Positions 17,580-26,772 of a DNA stretch of 64,000 bases are shown in pieces (the first letter of the stretch is position 1; every line of letters begins with the position of its first letter). A model generated the notes under the pieces. It had not been told where the DNA came from. It saw only the letters and a program-made list of their open reading frames with translations, and searched no databases. The translations under genes were made by a program, and so were the position numbers. Origin of the DNA: an uncultured Opitutaceae bacterium (GTDB taxonomy: Bacteria > Verrucomicrobiota > Verrucomicrobiia > Opitutales > Opitutaceae); the NCBI GenBank assembly GCA_937958045.1, contig CALFXL010000005.1, forward strand, positions 160,197-224,196, in the 5' to 3' direction.

Positions 17580-18374
17580 TCAGCTGCGCACGATCTTCCA
17601 GATCGCGACACAGGTTTCAATCAGCGCAGGCAATTCCGACAGCGGCACCATGTTGGGTCCATCGCTGATCGCTTCGGCGGGATTGGGGTGTGTCTCTATG
17701 AACAAACCGTCCGCACCCGCGGCGAGCGCCGCTTTCGCGAGCGGCGGCACGAACTCGCGCTGGCCGCTGCTCTTGCCGCCACCAGCGCCGGGAAGCTGCA
17801 CCGCGTGCGTGGCATCAAAAACCGTCGGCAGTCCGTTGCCCTTCATGATCGCGAACGACCGCATATCGACCACGAGGTTTTGATAACCGAACGTCGTGCC
17901 GCGCTCGGTCTGCCAGATTTCGGCGGCACGACCGTCGCGCAGCTTTCCGGTGACGTGCACCATTTCCTGCGGAGAAAGAAACTGACCTTTCTTCACATTG
18001 ACCACGCGTCCAGTCGCCGCGGCGGCGAGGAGCAAATCGGTTTGCCGACACAGAAAGGCGGGGATCTGCAGCACGTCGCACACTTCGGCGACGGGTTTCA
18101 CCTGCGAGGTTTCGTGAATGTCAGTGAGACACGGAAAGCCATACTCGCGCTTGATGAGCGCGTGGAGTTTCAGCCCCTCCTCGAGTCCTGTGCCGCGCGG
18201 ACCGGCGAGCGAGGTGCGGTTGGCTTTGTCGAACGATCCCTTGAACACGATGCGCACATCGGGTTGCGTGCGCTGGATCTCGGTCAGCGTCTCTGCGACG
18301 GCGCGGCAAACGCGCTCGTTTTCCAACGAGCAGGGACCGGCGATGAGCAGCAGTTTGTTGGGATCGTAGATCAT
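17580..18374 (-). CDS. kdsA: 3-deoxy-8-phosphooctulonate (Kdo-8-P) synthase
   Basis: A 264-residue enzyme that condenses arabinose-5-phosphate with phosphoenolpyruvate, the first committed step to Kdo, the inner-core sugar of LPS. Family segments are clear: [13 protein letters not shown] at the start, [12 protein letters not shown] for phosphate binding, [36 protein letters not shown] and [16 protein letters not shown]. Its presence implies an LPS-type outer membrane. It lies downstream of pyrG (CTP is needed to activate Kdo), but a terminator separates the two. Confidence 0.96.
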   Translation of the reverse strand: MIYDPNKLLLIAGPCSLENERVCRAVAETLTEIQRTQPDVRIVFKGSFDKANRTSLAGPRGTGLEEGLKLHALIKREYGFPCLTDIHETSQVKPVAEVCDVLQIPAFLCRQTDLLLAAAATGRVVNVKKGQFLSPQEMVHVTGKLRDGRAAEIWQTERGTTFGYQNLVVDMRSFAIMKGNGLPTVFDATHAVQLPGAGGGKSSGQREFVPPLAKAALAAGADGLFIETHPNPAEAISDGPNMVPLSELPALIETCVAIWKIVRS

Positions 18375-18487
18375 GCAGGCAATTTCACGAAAACGCGGGA
18401 GAACGGAAGCGCGGAAAATGCGAAGCGCATGAACGCTTGCGAAAACGCATCACACGCCATCCACGCAGATCGCTGAAAAATCGGTTG

Positions 18488-18517
18488 CAAAAAAGCGCGC
18501 TAACGAGGAGCGCGCTT
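18488..18517 (-). terminator. Rho-independent terminator of pyrG
   Basis: On the minus strand the stem AAGCGCGC (18517-18510) pairs perfectly with GCGCGCTT (18500-18493) around a 9-base loop, followed by a run of T. It begins 6 bp after the pyrG stop, so kdsA probably has its own promoter in the remaining gap. Confidence 0.85.
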
Positions 18518-18522
18518 CGAGA

Positions 18523-20181
18523 TTATTTCTTTTTCGCCGTTTTTCGGGCGGGTTTGACGGCCACCCGTTTCGCCGGCTTCTTTTTCGCGGCGCGCGATTG
18601 TTTCACCGCCGCGGCGATGAAGGCCGCGAAAAGCGGATGCGGCGCGTTGGGCTTCGATTGAAACTCGGGGTGAAACTGCACCGCGACGAACCACGGGTGA
18701 TCCTTGATCTCGACGATCTCAACGAGATTACGGCGCGGGTTGATGCCGCTGATGACCATGCCGGCGCGCTGGAGCTGGCCCACGTACGCATTGTTCACCT
18801 CGTAGCGGTGACGATGACGCTCGCGGATGCTCTCGCGACCGTAGGCTTTGGCGGCATTGCTGCCAGGCGTGAGCGCGCACTCGTAGCTGCCGAGTCGCAT
18901 GGTGGCGCCCTTGTCGATGATCTTCTTCTGCTCCTCCATCATGTTGATGACGGGGTGCGGAGAGTTGACGTCGAACTCGGTGCTGTTCGCGCCGTGGAGT
19001 TTCAGAACGTTCCGCGCGTACTCGATGACCGCTATCTGCAGGCCGAGGCAGAGGCCATAATACGGGATCTTGTGCTCACGCGCATAACGCGCGGCGATGA
19101 TCTTACCCTCGGTACCACGATCGCCGAAACCGCCGGGAACAAGAATGCCATCCAGACCTTTCAAGAGCGACGTGCCGTTTTTCTTTTCGAGATCTTCGGC
19201 GTCGATGCGGACGATCGAGACCTTGGCGTTGTTCGCGATGCCGGCGTGCGTGATCGATTCGTACACGGATTTATACGCGTCCTGGAGTTCGATGTATTTT
19301 CCAACGACACCAATGCGAACCTCGTGCGCGGGGTTCTTCACGCGACGCACGATTTCTTCCCAAATATTTTTCTCCGGGCGCGGGTTTTTGAGACCGAAAA
19401 GTTCGACCACAAGATCGTCCATGCCCTCTTTCTGCAGCGCCAGCGGCAGCTCGTAGATCGAGCCGACGTCGCGACACTCGATCACGCCTTTGACCGGCAC
19501 ATTGCAGAACAACGAAAGTTTGTCGCGTAGGCCGTGGTCGAGTTCGTGATCGCAACGGCATACGAGGATGTGCGGCTGGATGCCGATTTCGCGCAGCTTC
19601 GCGACCGATTGCTGCGTGGGCTTGGTCTTCAATTCACCCGCCGCGTTCAAATACGGGACGAGCGTGACGTGGATAAAAATGCAGTCGCGCGGTCCGACCT
19701 CGAGAGCGAACTGACGCATGGCTTCGAGGAACGGTAACCCTTCGATGTCACCCGTCGTGCCACCGATTTCGGTGATGAGGATGTCAACGTCTTTGGCCGC
19801 TTGATAAATGCGTTCCTTGATCTCGTTGGTGACGTGCGGGATCACCTGCACGGTTTTGCCGAGATACGCGCCGCGACGCTCTTTCTGGATGACGCTCTCA
19901 TACACCTGGCCCGAAGTGAGGTTGTTGAGGCGCGAGAGTTTGCCGCTCGTGAAGCGCTCGTAGTGACCGAGGTCGAGGTCGGTTTCCGCACCATCTTCCA
20001 GCACATATACTTCACCGTGCTGGAACGGGCTCATCGTACCCGGATCGACGTTGAGATAAGGATCGAACTTCTGAATGCGCACCGTGAGCCCGCGCAGCTC
20101 GAGAAGCGCGCCGAGCGCTGCAGCCGTGAGTCCCTTGCCGAGGGAGGAAACGACGCCACCGGTGACAAAAATATACTTCAT
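18523..20181 (-). CDS. pyrG: CTP synthase
   Basis: A 552-residue enzyme that aminates UTP to CTP with glutamine. The synthetase domain starts [20 protein letters not shown], followed by [20 protein letters not shown]. The glutaminase domain has [14 protein letters not shown] with the nucleophilic Cys, and HPEF near the end. The ATG at 20181 is the canonical start. The open frame runs to 20712 only because the antisense of the neighbouring gene is open. The last 25 or so residues ([20 protein letters not shown]) form a Lys/Ala/Arg/Pro tail that bacterial CTP synthases normally lack. Confidence 0.96.
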   Translation of the reverse strand: MKYIFVTGGVVSSLGKGLTAAALGALLELRGLTVRIQKFDPYLNVDPGTMSPFQHGEVYVLEDGAETDLDLGHYERFTSGKLSRLNNLTSGQVYESVIQKERRGAYLGKTVQVIPHVTNEIKERIYQAAKDVDILITEIGGTTGDIEGLPFLEAMRQFALEVGPRDCIFIHVTLVPYLNAAGELKTKPTQQSVAKLREIGIQPHILVCRCDHELDHGLRDKLSLFCNVPVKGVIECRDVGSIYELPLALQKEGMDDLVVELFGLKNPRPEKNIWEEIVRRVKNPAHEVRIGVVGKYIELQDAYKSVYESITHAGIANNAKVSIVRIDAEDLEKKNGTSLLKGLDGILVPGGFGDRGTEGKIIAARYAREHKIPYYGLCLGLQIAVIEYARNVLKLHGANSTEFDVNSPHPVINMMEEQKKIIDKGATMRLGSYECALTPGSNAAKAYGRESIRERHRHRYEVNNAYVGQLQRAGMVISGINPRRNLVEIVEIKDHPWFVAVQFHPEFQSKPNAPHPLFAAFIAAAVKQSRAAKKKPAKRVAVKPARKTAKKK

Positions 20182-20310
20182 CGCAGAGGGATATGAACCG
20201 GTGCGCAACCCTGACAAGCCAAACGTGCCTCCCCCGCACAAACCCTTGACAGGAAAGTCGATTTCCCCGCTTGCGCCGCCCTCCTTCCCCCGCCCACCAT
20301 CCGCGCCCGC

Positions 20311-20694
20311 ATGCAATCGAAACCCCAACTTCTCGCCTGGATCACCTGCGACGGCGTCCACGTCGATCCCGGCTCTGGTAAACACACGCTGCTCGGCATC
20401 TTTTCCAATATCCGCGCGCGCCAATTCCCGGTCGTCCACCCGCATATGATGTGGTTCCTCTCGATCGCCGATGTGCCGCCCGGAGAACATAAACTGCGCA
20501 TCTCCATGGGGCTCGACCCCACCAAACTCGCGCCGTTGATCGAGCGTCCGTTCAAGTCCGAGAGTCCGCTCCAGCGCATCAATCTCATCAACGATATCCG
20601 CAATCTCACCTTCGCCGCTCCTGGCGATTACTCGTTGCTGATCGAAATCGACGACGAACCGCTGCTCATGACGAGCATCGCCGTCAGCAACTGA
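20311..20694 (+). CDS. DUF6941-type conserved protein
   Basis: A 127-residue protein with the pattern of the DUF6941 family ([19 protein letters not shown] and [18 protein letters not shown]). It is probably a beta-sandwich protein of unknown function in the cytoplasm, as no signal peptide is visible. It is divergent from pyrG and 54 bp ahead of the PfkB kinase, which may be co-transcribed. The family assignment is from memory of its sequence pattern. Confidence 0.78.
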   Translation: MQSKPQLLAWITCDGVHVDPGSGKHTLLGIFSNIRARQFPVVHPHMMWFLSIADVPPGEHKLRISMGLDPTKLAPLIERPFKSESPLQRINLINDIRNLTFAAPGDYSLLIEIDDEPLLMTSIAVSN

Positions 20695-20748
20695 ACGTCC
20701 ACTCAAGGTCACGCTCCGCGCTTTTCTGAAAACATCTCGTTAACGCCC

Positions 20749-21786
20749 ATGTCCGCCACGTCTTCCTCCACATCCGCTTCCTCCACATCGCTCGATCTCA
20801 TCGGCGTCGGTTCGCCGATCATGGATCTCGTGGTGAATGTGTCCGACAGTTTCCTCGCGGAAACCCAGGGCGAAAAAGGCGGCATGGTCATGGTCGACGC
20901 CGACGAGATGGCGCGCCTCGTGGCAAAACTTCCGCAGGCCCCCGCGGTGACCACCGGCGGCTCCGCGGCCAACACGCTTTTTAACGTCGCCCGCCTCGGT
21001 CTCAAAACGGCATTCGTCGGCAAGCTTGGCGCCGACGAACTCGCTCGCGTATATGAGGCACGTTTCGCCGCGGCCGGTGTCGCCACCGATCGTTTCAAAC
21101 ACGGCGCGGTACCCAACGGTTGCTGTCTCATTCTCACCACGCCCGATACGCAGCGCACGATGCGCACGTATCTGGGCGCGGCGATGACGTTGTCGCCGGA
21201 CGAAATTTCACCCGCCGACTTCGCCGGTGCACGCCATGTGCACATCGAAGGCTACGTCGTTTTCAACCGCGCACTGGCCGAAAAAATCATCGACTCCGCG
21301 CGCGCCGCGGGCTGCAGCATCGGGCTTTCGTTTGCGTCGTTTGAAGTCGTCGCCGCTTCGCGCGATTGGATTCTGAAACAACTCGAACGCGGCGTCGCCA
21401 TCAGCTTCGCCAACGACGACGAAGCGCGCACACTCTTCCCCGATTTGCCGGCGGCTTCTCCCGAAGACTACGCCGCACACGCGCGCCGTCTCGCCAGTTA
21501 CGGCGGAGTCGCCGCCGTCACGCTCGGCAAACACGGCGCCTGGCTCGCGCAGGCCGACCTCGTGCATCGCGTCGCGCCCGAAATCGTGGACGACGCGATC
21601 GATTCCAACGGCGCCGGCGATGCGTGGGCCGCAGGATTTTTATCCGCTTGGTTGCGCGGCAAACCGCTCGCGACTTGCGGCCGCATCGCGTCTCTACTCG
21701 GCGCCGAAACCGTGCGCCACATGGGACCGCTCATTCCCGAGCCGCAATGGCCGGCCGTCGCGGCTCGCATACAAGCGGTCCAATAA
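20749..21786 (+). CDS. PfkB-family carbohydrate/adenosine kinase
   Basis: A 345-residue ribokinase-fold kinase. The N-terminal substrate-binding segment is LIGVGSPIMDLVVNVSDSFL, with TTGGSAANTLFNVARLG further on. The C-terminal catalytic signature is DSNGAGDAWAAGFLSAWLRG, with the Asp base of GAGD near residue 290. The overall form is like the adenosine kinase-type PfkB proteins of Bacteroidota and Verrucomicrobiota, so adenosine or a related nucleoside is the best guess, with a sugar as the alternative. The first 17 residues are a Ser/Thr/Ala-rich stretch, and the true start could be slightly later. Confidence 0.88.
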   Translation: MSATSSSTSASSTSLDLIGVGSPIMDLVVNVSDSFLAETQGEKGGMVMVDADEMARLVAKLPQAPAVTTGGSAANTLFNVARLGLKTAFVGKLGADELARVYEARFAAAGVATDRFKHGAVPNGCCLILTTPDTQRTMRTYLGAAMTLSPDEISPADFAGARHVHIEGYVVFNRALAEKIIDSARAAGCSIGLSFASFEVVAASRDWILKQLERGVAISFANDDEARTLFPDLPAASPEDYAAHARRLASYGGVAAVTLGKHGAWLAQADLVHRVAPEIVDDAIDSNGAGDAWAAGFLSAWLRGKPLATCGRIASLLGAETVRHMGPLIPEPQWPAVAARIQAVQ

Positions 21787-21820
21787 CGCGCTCAGCCTGC
21801 TCCCAACTCACCTTATCTTT

Positions 21821-22399
21821 TTAGATTTGCGCGCGCTGCTTGCTGGAGAGCTGCGCCGCAAGCGTCACCGGCAATGGATTGAGGCGGCGCTTGATCATTT
21901 TTTGGAAGAACAGGTTGTTCGGGATTTGCTGCAACCGGCCTTCTTCGTCCTGCAAGGTCGTATAAACGAAGTTCAGATCAACCACGCGGCCCTTGATCGG
22001 CTCGCCGGCGAATTCGATTTCGTCGCCGATATTAAAGGGCCGCGCAATCAGCATGATCACGGTGCAGGAGACATTACTCAATACGCTCCACACGGCCACG
22101 AAGCCGATGGCGATCATCGCCAGCACGGTCGAAACCACCGTCCACAATCCCGTGATCTCGATGCCGATCACACTCAGCACCAGGATCAACGCGATCAGCC
22201 AGATCGTCCACGTAAGGATGCGGCGCACGGGAGCGAGCGTGTTGTGACTCAAGTGCGCGGAAGACGACGCCCAGTGGATCATCCGGCTCAGCACGAGATT
22301 CACGGCTGCGGCGCCGAGGATGATCGCAGCGACCACGGGCAGCGTGGACATCATCTGAGGCACAGCTTCACGCAGAAAGGATAGATCGAGGTTAGTCAT
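21821..22399 (-). CDS. Short mechanosensitive ion channel (MscS family)
   Basis: A 192-residue membrane protein with three hydrophobic helices at about 18-38, 60-82 and 85-118. The MscS beta-domain segment follows (RPFNIGDEIEFAGEPIKGRV and PNNLFFQKMIKRR). It should open under membrane tension to release solutes. It ends soon after the beta domain and lacks the long C-terminal alpha/beta vestibule of E. coli MscS, so it is a short form. It stands alone, convergent with the PfkB kinase gene. Confidence 0.87.
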   Translation of the reverse strand: MTNLDLSFLREAVPQMMSTLPVVAAIILGAAAVNLVLSRMIHWASSSAHLSHNTLAPVRRILTWTIWLIALILVLSVIGIEITGLWTVVSTVLAMIAIGFVAVWSVLSNVSCTVIMLIARPFNIGDEIEFAGEPIKGRVVDLNFVYTTLQDEEGRLQQIPNNLFFQKMIKRRLNPLPVTLAAQLSSKQRAQI

Positions 22400-22453
22400 G
22401 GTTTAAAGCGTAGGAGGCGTTCGATGTTTTCCGAGAACGCATCATAGGAACGG

Positions 22454-22921
22454 TCAAAGATTCGCGCCGTAACTGGGCGCTGCGGTTTCGGGCGCGCGGG
22501 ATTTTTTCTCCAGCATCTCTTTCACCAAACGCTCGACCACTTCTCGCGGCGAGAGATTGAGCGACGCCGGACCGCTGTACACCGCCGTCGCCACGGGCTC
22601 GATCTGCCGGGTGTCTTCAACGAAGAGCTCGAGGCTGGTCATGTGCTTCTTAAAATCCCACGACCACCGATCGCGGTAGCTCACGACAACGTGGACATTG
22701 TCGGGCTTCAACGTCAGCGGACCGCACTCGGCGGCAAATCCGTGCGACTGTAACACCGCCACGATGAGACGATCGAGGCCGTTGTTGTCGTTGAGATTCG
22801 TCTTCACCCACCAGCGCTGGTAAGCGGCGATCTGCGTGCCCGGTGCCACGTTGGCTTGGTAGCTTGCACAGCCCGACCACACAACGAGAAGCAAAGGAAG
22901 CAGCAACCAGCGGATTTTCAT
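22454..22921 (-). CDS. Hypothetical lipoprotein
   Basis: A 155-residue exported lipoprotein. The signal MKIRWLLLPLLLVVWSGCAS has a lipobox with Cys18, and the mature protein has no known domain (DUF4136-like in general look: YQRWWVKTNLNDNNGL). It is likely anchored to the outer or inner membrane on the periplasmic side. The ATG at 22921 starts the signal peptide, and the longer open frame to 22966 adds nothing sensible. It is divergent from the serine hydrolase gene across 127 bp. Confidence 0.82.
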   Translation of the reverse strand: MKIRWLLLPLLLVVWSGCASYQANVAPGTQIAAYQRWWVKTNLNDNNGLDRLIVAVLQSHGFAAECGPLTLKPDNVHVVVSYRDRWSWDFKKHMTSLELFVEDTRQIEPVATAVYSGPASLNLSPREVVERLVKEMLEKKSRAPETAAPSYGANL

Positions 22922-23048
22922 GGCGCTTCCACCCATACGCAAAACTCCCGGCGTGCAAGTCCGCAACGCGCGCGTCCGCCTCCACGCCCTTTATATGTCA
23001 GGAAAAACAATCGCCGCGAACGCCCGCTTGGTTCACTGCTCGGAGGTC

Positions 23049-24308
23049 ATGCGCATTCCCCGTTTAATCGCTTTCCGTTCTGCCTGGATGCTCGCGCTGG
23101 CCTTCGCTGGCGCTTCGGCCGTTCTCGCTGCCCCACCCGCGACTCATCACGGATTTTCTGTCGAACGTCTCCAACGTCTCGACGCCGCGATCGAGGGCGA
23201 AATCGCCCGCAATCGTTTGCCCGGCGCGATCATGTACGTCGCCCGCGAGGGTCAACCGGTGCATCTGAAATGCTACGGTTTTCAAGATATCGAAAACCAA
23301 CGCCCCATGCAGGAGGACGCCATTTTCCGCATCGCTTCGATGAGCAAGGCCGTCACCACCGTCGCCGTCATGATGCTCTACGAGGAGGGCCATTTCATGC
23401 TGAAAGATCCGGTGTCGAAATACCTCCCGGCATTCGCGAATCCTGTCGTCGCCGTGCCCGCGCCCGACGGCAACGGCTACGTCACCGAAAAGGCGCGCCG
23501 TCCCATAACCATTCGCGATCTGCTCTGTCACACCGCCGGCCTCACCTACGGCTACGGCATCGCGCGCGATGCGTATAAACAAGCCGGTCTCACGCACTGG
23601 TATCTCGTCGGCAATAACGAAACCATCGCCCAAGTCGTGGACCGCCTCGCCACGCTGCCTTTGCACGGTCATCCGGGCGAATCGTGGCAATACGGTTACG
23701 CGACCGATGTCCTCGGACGTTTGGTCGAAGTGCTTTCCGGTCAACCGCTCGATCAGTTCATCGAGCAGCGCATCACTCGTCCGCTCGGCATGCACGACAC
23801 GCACTTTTTCCTGCCGCCCGAAAAAGCCAGCCGACTCGCCAACGTCTACGGTCTCGAAAACGACAAACTCGTGCTCAAAGAAACCGCGGCCAACAGCGAT
23901 TTCATCCACGGTCCGCGCAAATGTTTTTCCGGCGGCGCCGGCCTGCTCTCCACCACGCGCGACTACGCGCGTTTTCTGCAGATGCTCCTCAATGATGGCG
24001 AACTCGATGGCGTGCGTCTGCTCGCACCCAAAACCGTCGAGCTCATGCGCTCCAACCACACGGGCGATAAATATCTCGGTGAAGGCGACGGCTTCGGACT
24101 CGGTTTCTGGGTCATCGATCAGCCGGGCAAAGTCGGCGAGATCGGTTCATCCGGCGCTTACGGTTGGGGCAGCGCCTACTTCCCGCAGTACGCCGTCGAT
24201 CCGAAGGAGCGTCTCGTCATCTTGTTTATGACGCAGCTGATGCCCGACGGCGGTTCCAAACTCAATCACCGCGTCAAACAACTCACTTATCAGGCGTTGA
24301 TCGAATAA
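23049..24308 (+). CDS. Secreted serine hydrolase, class C beta-lactamase/esterase family
   Basis: A 419-residue penicillin-binding-protein-like hydrolase with a signal peptide (cleavage near residue 27, ASAVLAAPPA). The SxxK active-site motif is in RIASMSKAVTTV. The second motif is the tyrosine in WQYGYATDVLGRLVE, and IGSSGAYGWGSAYF occupies the place of KTG (the form common in esterase EstB-like members). The family hydrolyses esters, D-amino acid peptides or beta-lactams outside the cytoplasm. Real beta-lactam resistance is not implied. The ATG at 23049 directly follows GGAGG with short spacing, and the frame upstream of it is not coding-like. Confidence 0.9.
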   Translation: MRIPRLIAFRSAWMLALAFAGASAVLAAPPATHHGFSVERLQRLDAAIEGEIARNRLPGAIMYVAREGQPVHLKCYGFQDIENQRPMQEDAIFRIASMSKAVTTVAVMMLYEEGHFMLKDPVSKYLPAFANPVVAVPAPDGNGYVTEKARRPITIRDLLCHTAGLTYGYGIARDAYKQAGLTHWYLVGNNETIAQVVDRLATLPLHGHPGESWQYGYATDVLGRLVEVLSGQPLDQFIEQRITRPLGMHDTHFFLPPEKASRLANVYGLENDKLVLKETAANSDFIHGPRKCFSGGAGLLSTTRDYARFLQMLLNDGELDGVRLLAPKTVELMRSNHTGDKYLGEGDGFGLGFWVIDQPGKVGEIGSSGAYGWGSAYFPQYAVDPKERLVILFMTQLMPDGGSKLNHRVKQLTYQALIE

Positions 24309-24348
24309 ACGTCGTTCAACGTCCCACCCCGTTTCGCGCGTTCGGCGC

Positions 24349-24996
24349 TCAATAACGCCAGCGCGCAAACGGTCCCGAATGCCACCCGAATCGGTAAGGT
24401 GGCGGGCACCACCAGCCGTCACCTTCAACGACGGAATAAATAAACGAAACCGACGAGCCGGTCTTCGGATTCACCTGCGACACGCCGATCGTTCCGGCTT
24501 TGTATTCGCGGTCGCCGCTGCCCCAGCCGTATTCCAGCTGCACGAAACCGTGCGTTTCCCACGTCGTGCGTTTCGTTTTGATGTCGTTCTCGCCTGGAGC
24601 TCGGACCGCGACCGTCGACATCTGCACCGGACGATTCGCCAACGCGCGCGCGATCAAGCGGTCCATCTGATATTTCTCCGCCACGCTCAGGCGCGCGAGC
24701 CCGGCTTGCCGACGTTCCTCGTCCGTCCGACGCGCGATAAATGTTCCGGCAAATCCCGTCACATCTCCCTGCTGCGCGAGGCGAATTTCTTTGGTGGCCA
24801 ACGCATCGAGCGCGATCCGTTCTTCGGGGGTCAGTTTATCAAAACCCACCGACGTGCGTTCCTCCGGGCTGAGGCTCGTCCAAAATTCTCCCGCCGGCAC
24901 AATCTCAATCGTTGCGTCTACAACCGCCTCTTCAGCGCCCGCTGTATTCAGCGCAGCCATACAAGCGAGAAACGCGATGAGGATGGTCCGGTTCAT
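24349..24996 (-). CDS. Secreted hypothetical protein
   Basis: A 215-residue protein with a signal peptide (MNRTILIAFLACMAALNTAG, cleavage around AGAEE). The mature part is helical in its first half, with two similar segments, SPEERTSVGFDKLTPEERIAL. The C-terminal part is rich in aromatic residues and glycine, ending FGWHSGPFARWRY. No catalytic motif is visible. It lies 16 bp downstream of rlmN on the same strand and may share its transcript. Confidence 0.75.
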   Translation of the reverse strand: MNRTILIAFLACMAALNTAGAEEAVVDATIEIVPAGEFWTSLSPEERTSVGFDKLTPEERIALDALATKEIRLAQQGDVTGFAGTFIARRTDEERRQAGLARLSVAEKYQMDRLIARALANRPVQMSTVAVRAPGENDIKTKRTTWETHGFVQLEYGWGSGDREYKAGTIGVSQVNPKTGSSVSFIYSVVEGDGWWCPPPYRFGWHSGPFARWRY

Positions 24997-25012
24997 GAAT
25001 CGATGTGAGACC

Positions 25013-26092
25013 TCAACCGCATCGGGATTGTTCCGCAACGATGAGCCGACGTCGCAATTGTCCGCAGGCCGCATCGATATCACGCCCGCGCGGACGACGA
25101 AAATGCGCGACCACCCCGTGTTCGCGCAGCACCGTCGCAAACGCTTCACCGGCTTCCGGTGTTGTCCGCTCGTAGCTTACGCCGCGCAGGCTCAAACCGG
25201 TCGGATTGTACCAAAGCAGATTCACATGCATGCGCCGCGCGCCGAGAAGTGCCGCGAGCCGCCGCCCCTGCTCCGGCGAATCGTTCACGCCTTTCAACAA
25301 ACAATATTGGATCGTCACCGGACGTCCCGTTTTCGCTTCGTAACGATCCGCCGCCGCGAGGATGTCCTCCACGCGAAAACGTTTTCCCATCGGCAACAAC
25401 TTCGCGCGCGTTTCGTCGTCCGGCGCGTGCAACGAGACCGCGAGATGGATGTTCAGATTTGCCGCCGCCATCGCATCGATGCCCGGCACGATACCGACCG
25501 TCGATACGGTGATCTGCCGCCAGCCCAGCCCGCCGATTTCGTTGGGCGCGATGCGACGCACCGCTTCGAGCACGTTGTCGAGATTCAACATCGGCTCGCC
25601 CATGCCCATAAACACGAGCGTCTGCAACCGCTTGCCGACCGCATGCGCTTCGCGTCGCAGCGCCAGAAACTGCTCCACGATTTCGCCCGCGGTGAGATTG
25701 CGTTCGAAACCGGTTTTTGTCGTCGCGCAAAAATCGCAGCCCATCGCGCAGCCCACTTGAGACGACACGCACCCCGCCACGCGATCTTCGCGAAAATCCG
25801 TCATCATCACCGTTTCAACGGTGCGACCGTCCGCGAGTTTCAACAACAGTTTCGTCGTTCCATCTTCCGCGACTTGCCGCGCGATTTGCTCCGGGCGTTT
25901 GCTTAAAAACTCCGCGCGCAAACGTCCCTCCAATCCCGCCGGCAGACGCAGTTCGTTCCATCTGCGCTCGTCTCCCGTTTCATAATACGCGCGCAACAAC
26001 GGCGCTGCGTGCGACGGCTTCACATTCCACGACTCCAAGCATCGCGCCAGCTCGGCGATCGTGAGATCGGACAATGTCGTCGCTGCGGTCAT
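25013..26092 (-). CDS. rlmN: 23S rRNA/tRNA adenine-C2 methyltransferase RlmN
   Basis: A 359-residue radical SAM enzyme that methylates C2 of A2503 in 23S rRNA and A37 in some tRNAs. The 4Fe-4S motif is CAMGCDFC (Cys115, Cys119, Cys122), the GEP motif is in GMGEPMLN, and SLHAPDDETRAKLLPMGKRF is typical. The C-terminal acceptor Cys is in DIDAACGQLRRR. The start overlaps the stop of the exonuclease gene by 4 bp. The organisation with an exonuclease and a DUF294/CBS gene suggests one transcript of three or four genes. Confidence 0.96.
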   Translation of the reverse strand: MTAATTLSDLTIAELARCLESWNVKPSHAAPLLRAYYETGDERRWNELRLPAGLEGRLRAEFLSKRPEQIARQVAEDGTTKLLLKLADGRTVETVMMTDFREDRVAGCVSSQVGCAMGCDFCATTKTGFERNLTAGEIVEQFLALRREAHAVGKRLQTLVFMGMGEPMLNLDNVLEAVRRIAPNEIGGLGWRQITVSTVGIVPGIDAMAAANLNIHLAVSLHAPDDETRAKLLPMGKRFRVEDILAAADRYEAKTGRPVTIQYCLLKGVNDSPEQGRRLAALLGARRMHVNLLWYNPTGLSLRGVSYERTTPEAGEAFATVLREHGVVAHFRRPRGRDIDAACGQLRRRLIVAEQSRCG

Positions 26093-26772
26093 TGAAACGC
26101 GAGCGGCAGATCGCCCGCGCGCAGCGGCCGGCCGATATTACGCTGCAATCGCGCGCAGAGATTCAAAAACAACATCGCCGTCGTGAACGCGTCACCTTCC
26201 GCGGTGTGCCGATCGACCGGCACGATCCCGCAGTGCGCGCACACTTCATCGAGCGACGGCGTGCTTTGTCCGGGATAACCGGTTTTCGCGAACGCATCCA
26301 GCGCGTCCATCGCGAGGGTCGCGGTATCGAGCAACGGATTTTTCAACGAGGTGCGGAAATGTCGTTTCAACGCCGCCGTGATCATCGCAGAATCGAAACC
26401 GACGTGATGTCCCACGAGCACCGCGCCTTCGAGTCGCGGCAACAGTTCTCGCAGCACATCCGGCTCTTGCTGCCCGGTCGCCGTTTCCGCCGGCAAGATG
26501 CCGTGCACCGACACCGCGCTGCTCAGGGGAACCGCCGGTTGATAAATAAGCCACGAGTGCGAACTCGATACGCGCAACCGTCCGCCGATCACTTCGACGA
26601 ACGCGAGCGAGAGCATGCGATCTTTCACGAGATCGAAGCCGGTCGTCTCCGCATCGATCGCGAGAAACCGCATCTCCGCGACGGGCGTTTTGCTCGGGAC
26701 GCGCGGCGAAGTTTTTTCGCGATACGATTCGATGAACGGTTCGCGCGGTTTGCGGCTGAACCACCATTTCAT
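26089..26772 (-). CDS. DEDDh 3'-5' exonuclease (DnaQ/PolC-epsilon type)
   Basis: A 227-residue exonuclease of the DNA polymerase III epsilon superfamily. Asp40 and Glu42 are in FLAIDAETTGF (Exo I), HHVGFDSAMI is Exo II, and HTAEGDAFTTAML is Exo III with the His of the DEDDh class. The segment LIYQPAVPLSSAVSVHGI is also typical. Its start overlaps the end of the DUF294/CBS gene by 4 bp. In several proteobacteria such exonucleases sit next to DUF294 proteins, an association repeated here. The nucleic acid substrate is not known. Confidence 0.9.
   Translation of the reverse strand: MKWWFSRKPREPFIESYREKTSPRVPSKTPVAEMRFLAIDAETTGFDLVKDRMLSLAFVEVIGGRLRVSSSHSWLIYQPAVPLSSAVSVHGILPAETATGQQEPDVLRELLPRLEGAVLVGHHVGFDSAMITAALKRHFRTSLKNPLLDTATLAMDALDAFAKTGYPGQSTPSLDEVCAHCGIVPVDRHTAEGDAFTTAMLFLNLCARLQRNIGRPLRAGDLPLAFQ

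Noticed and set aside
20182..20712. Upstream extension of pyrG giving a 729-residue protein
   Set aside because: The canonical CTP synthase start is at 20181, and the extension is antisense to the DUF6941-type gene.
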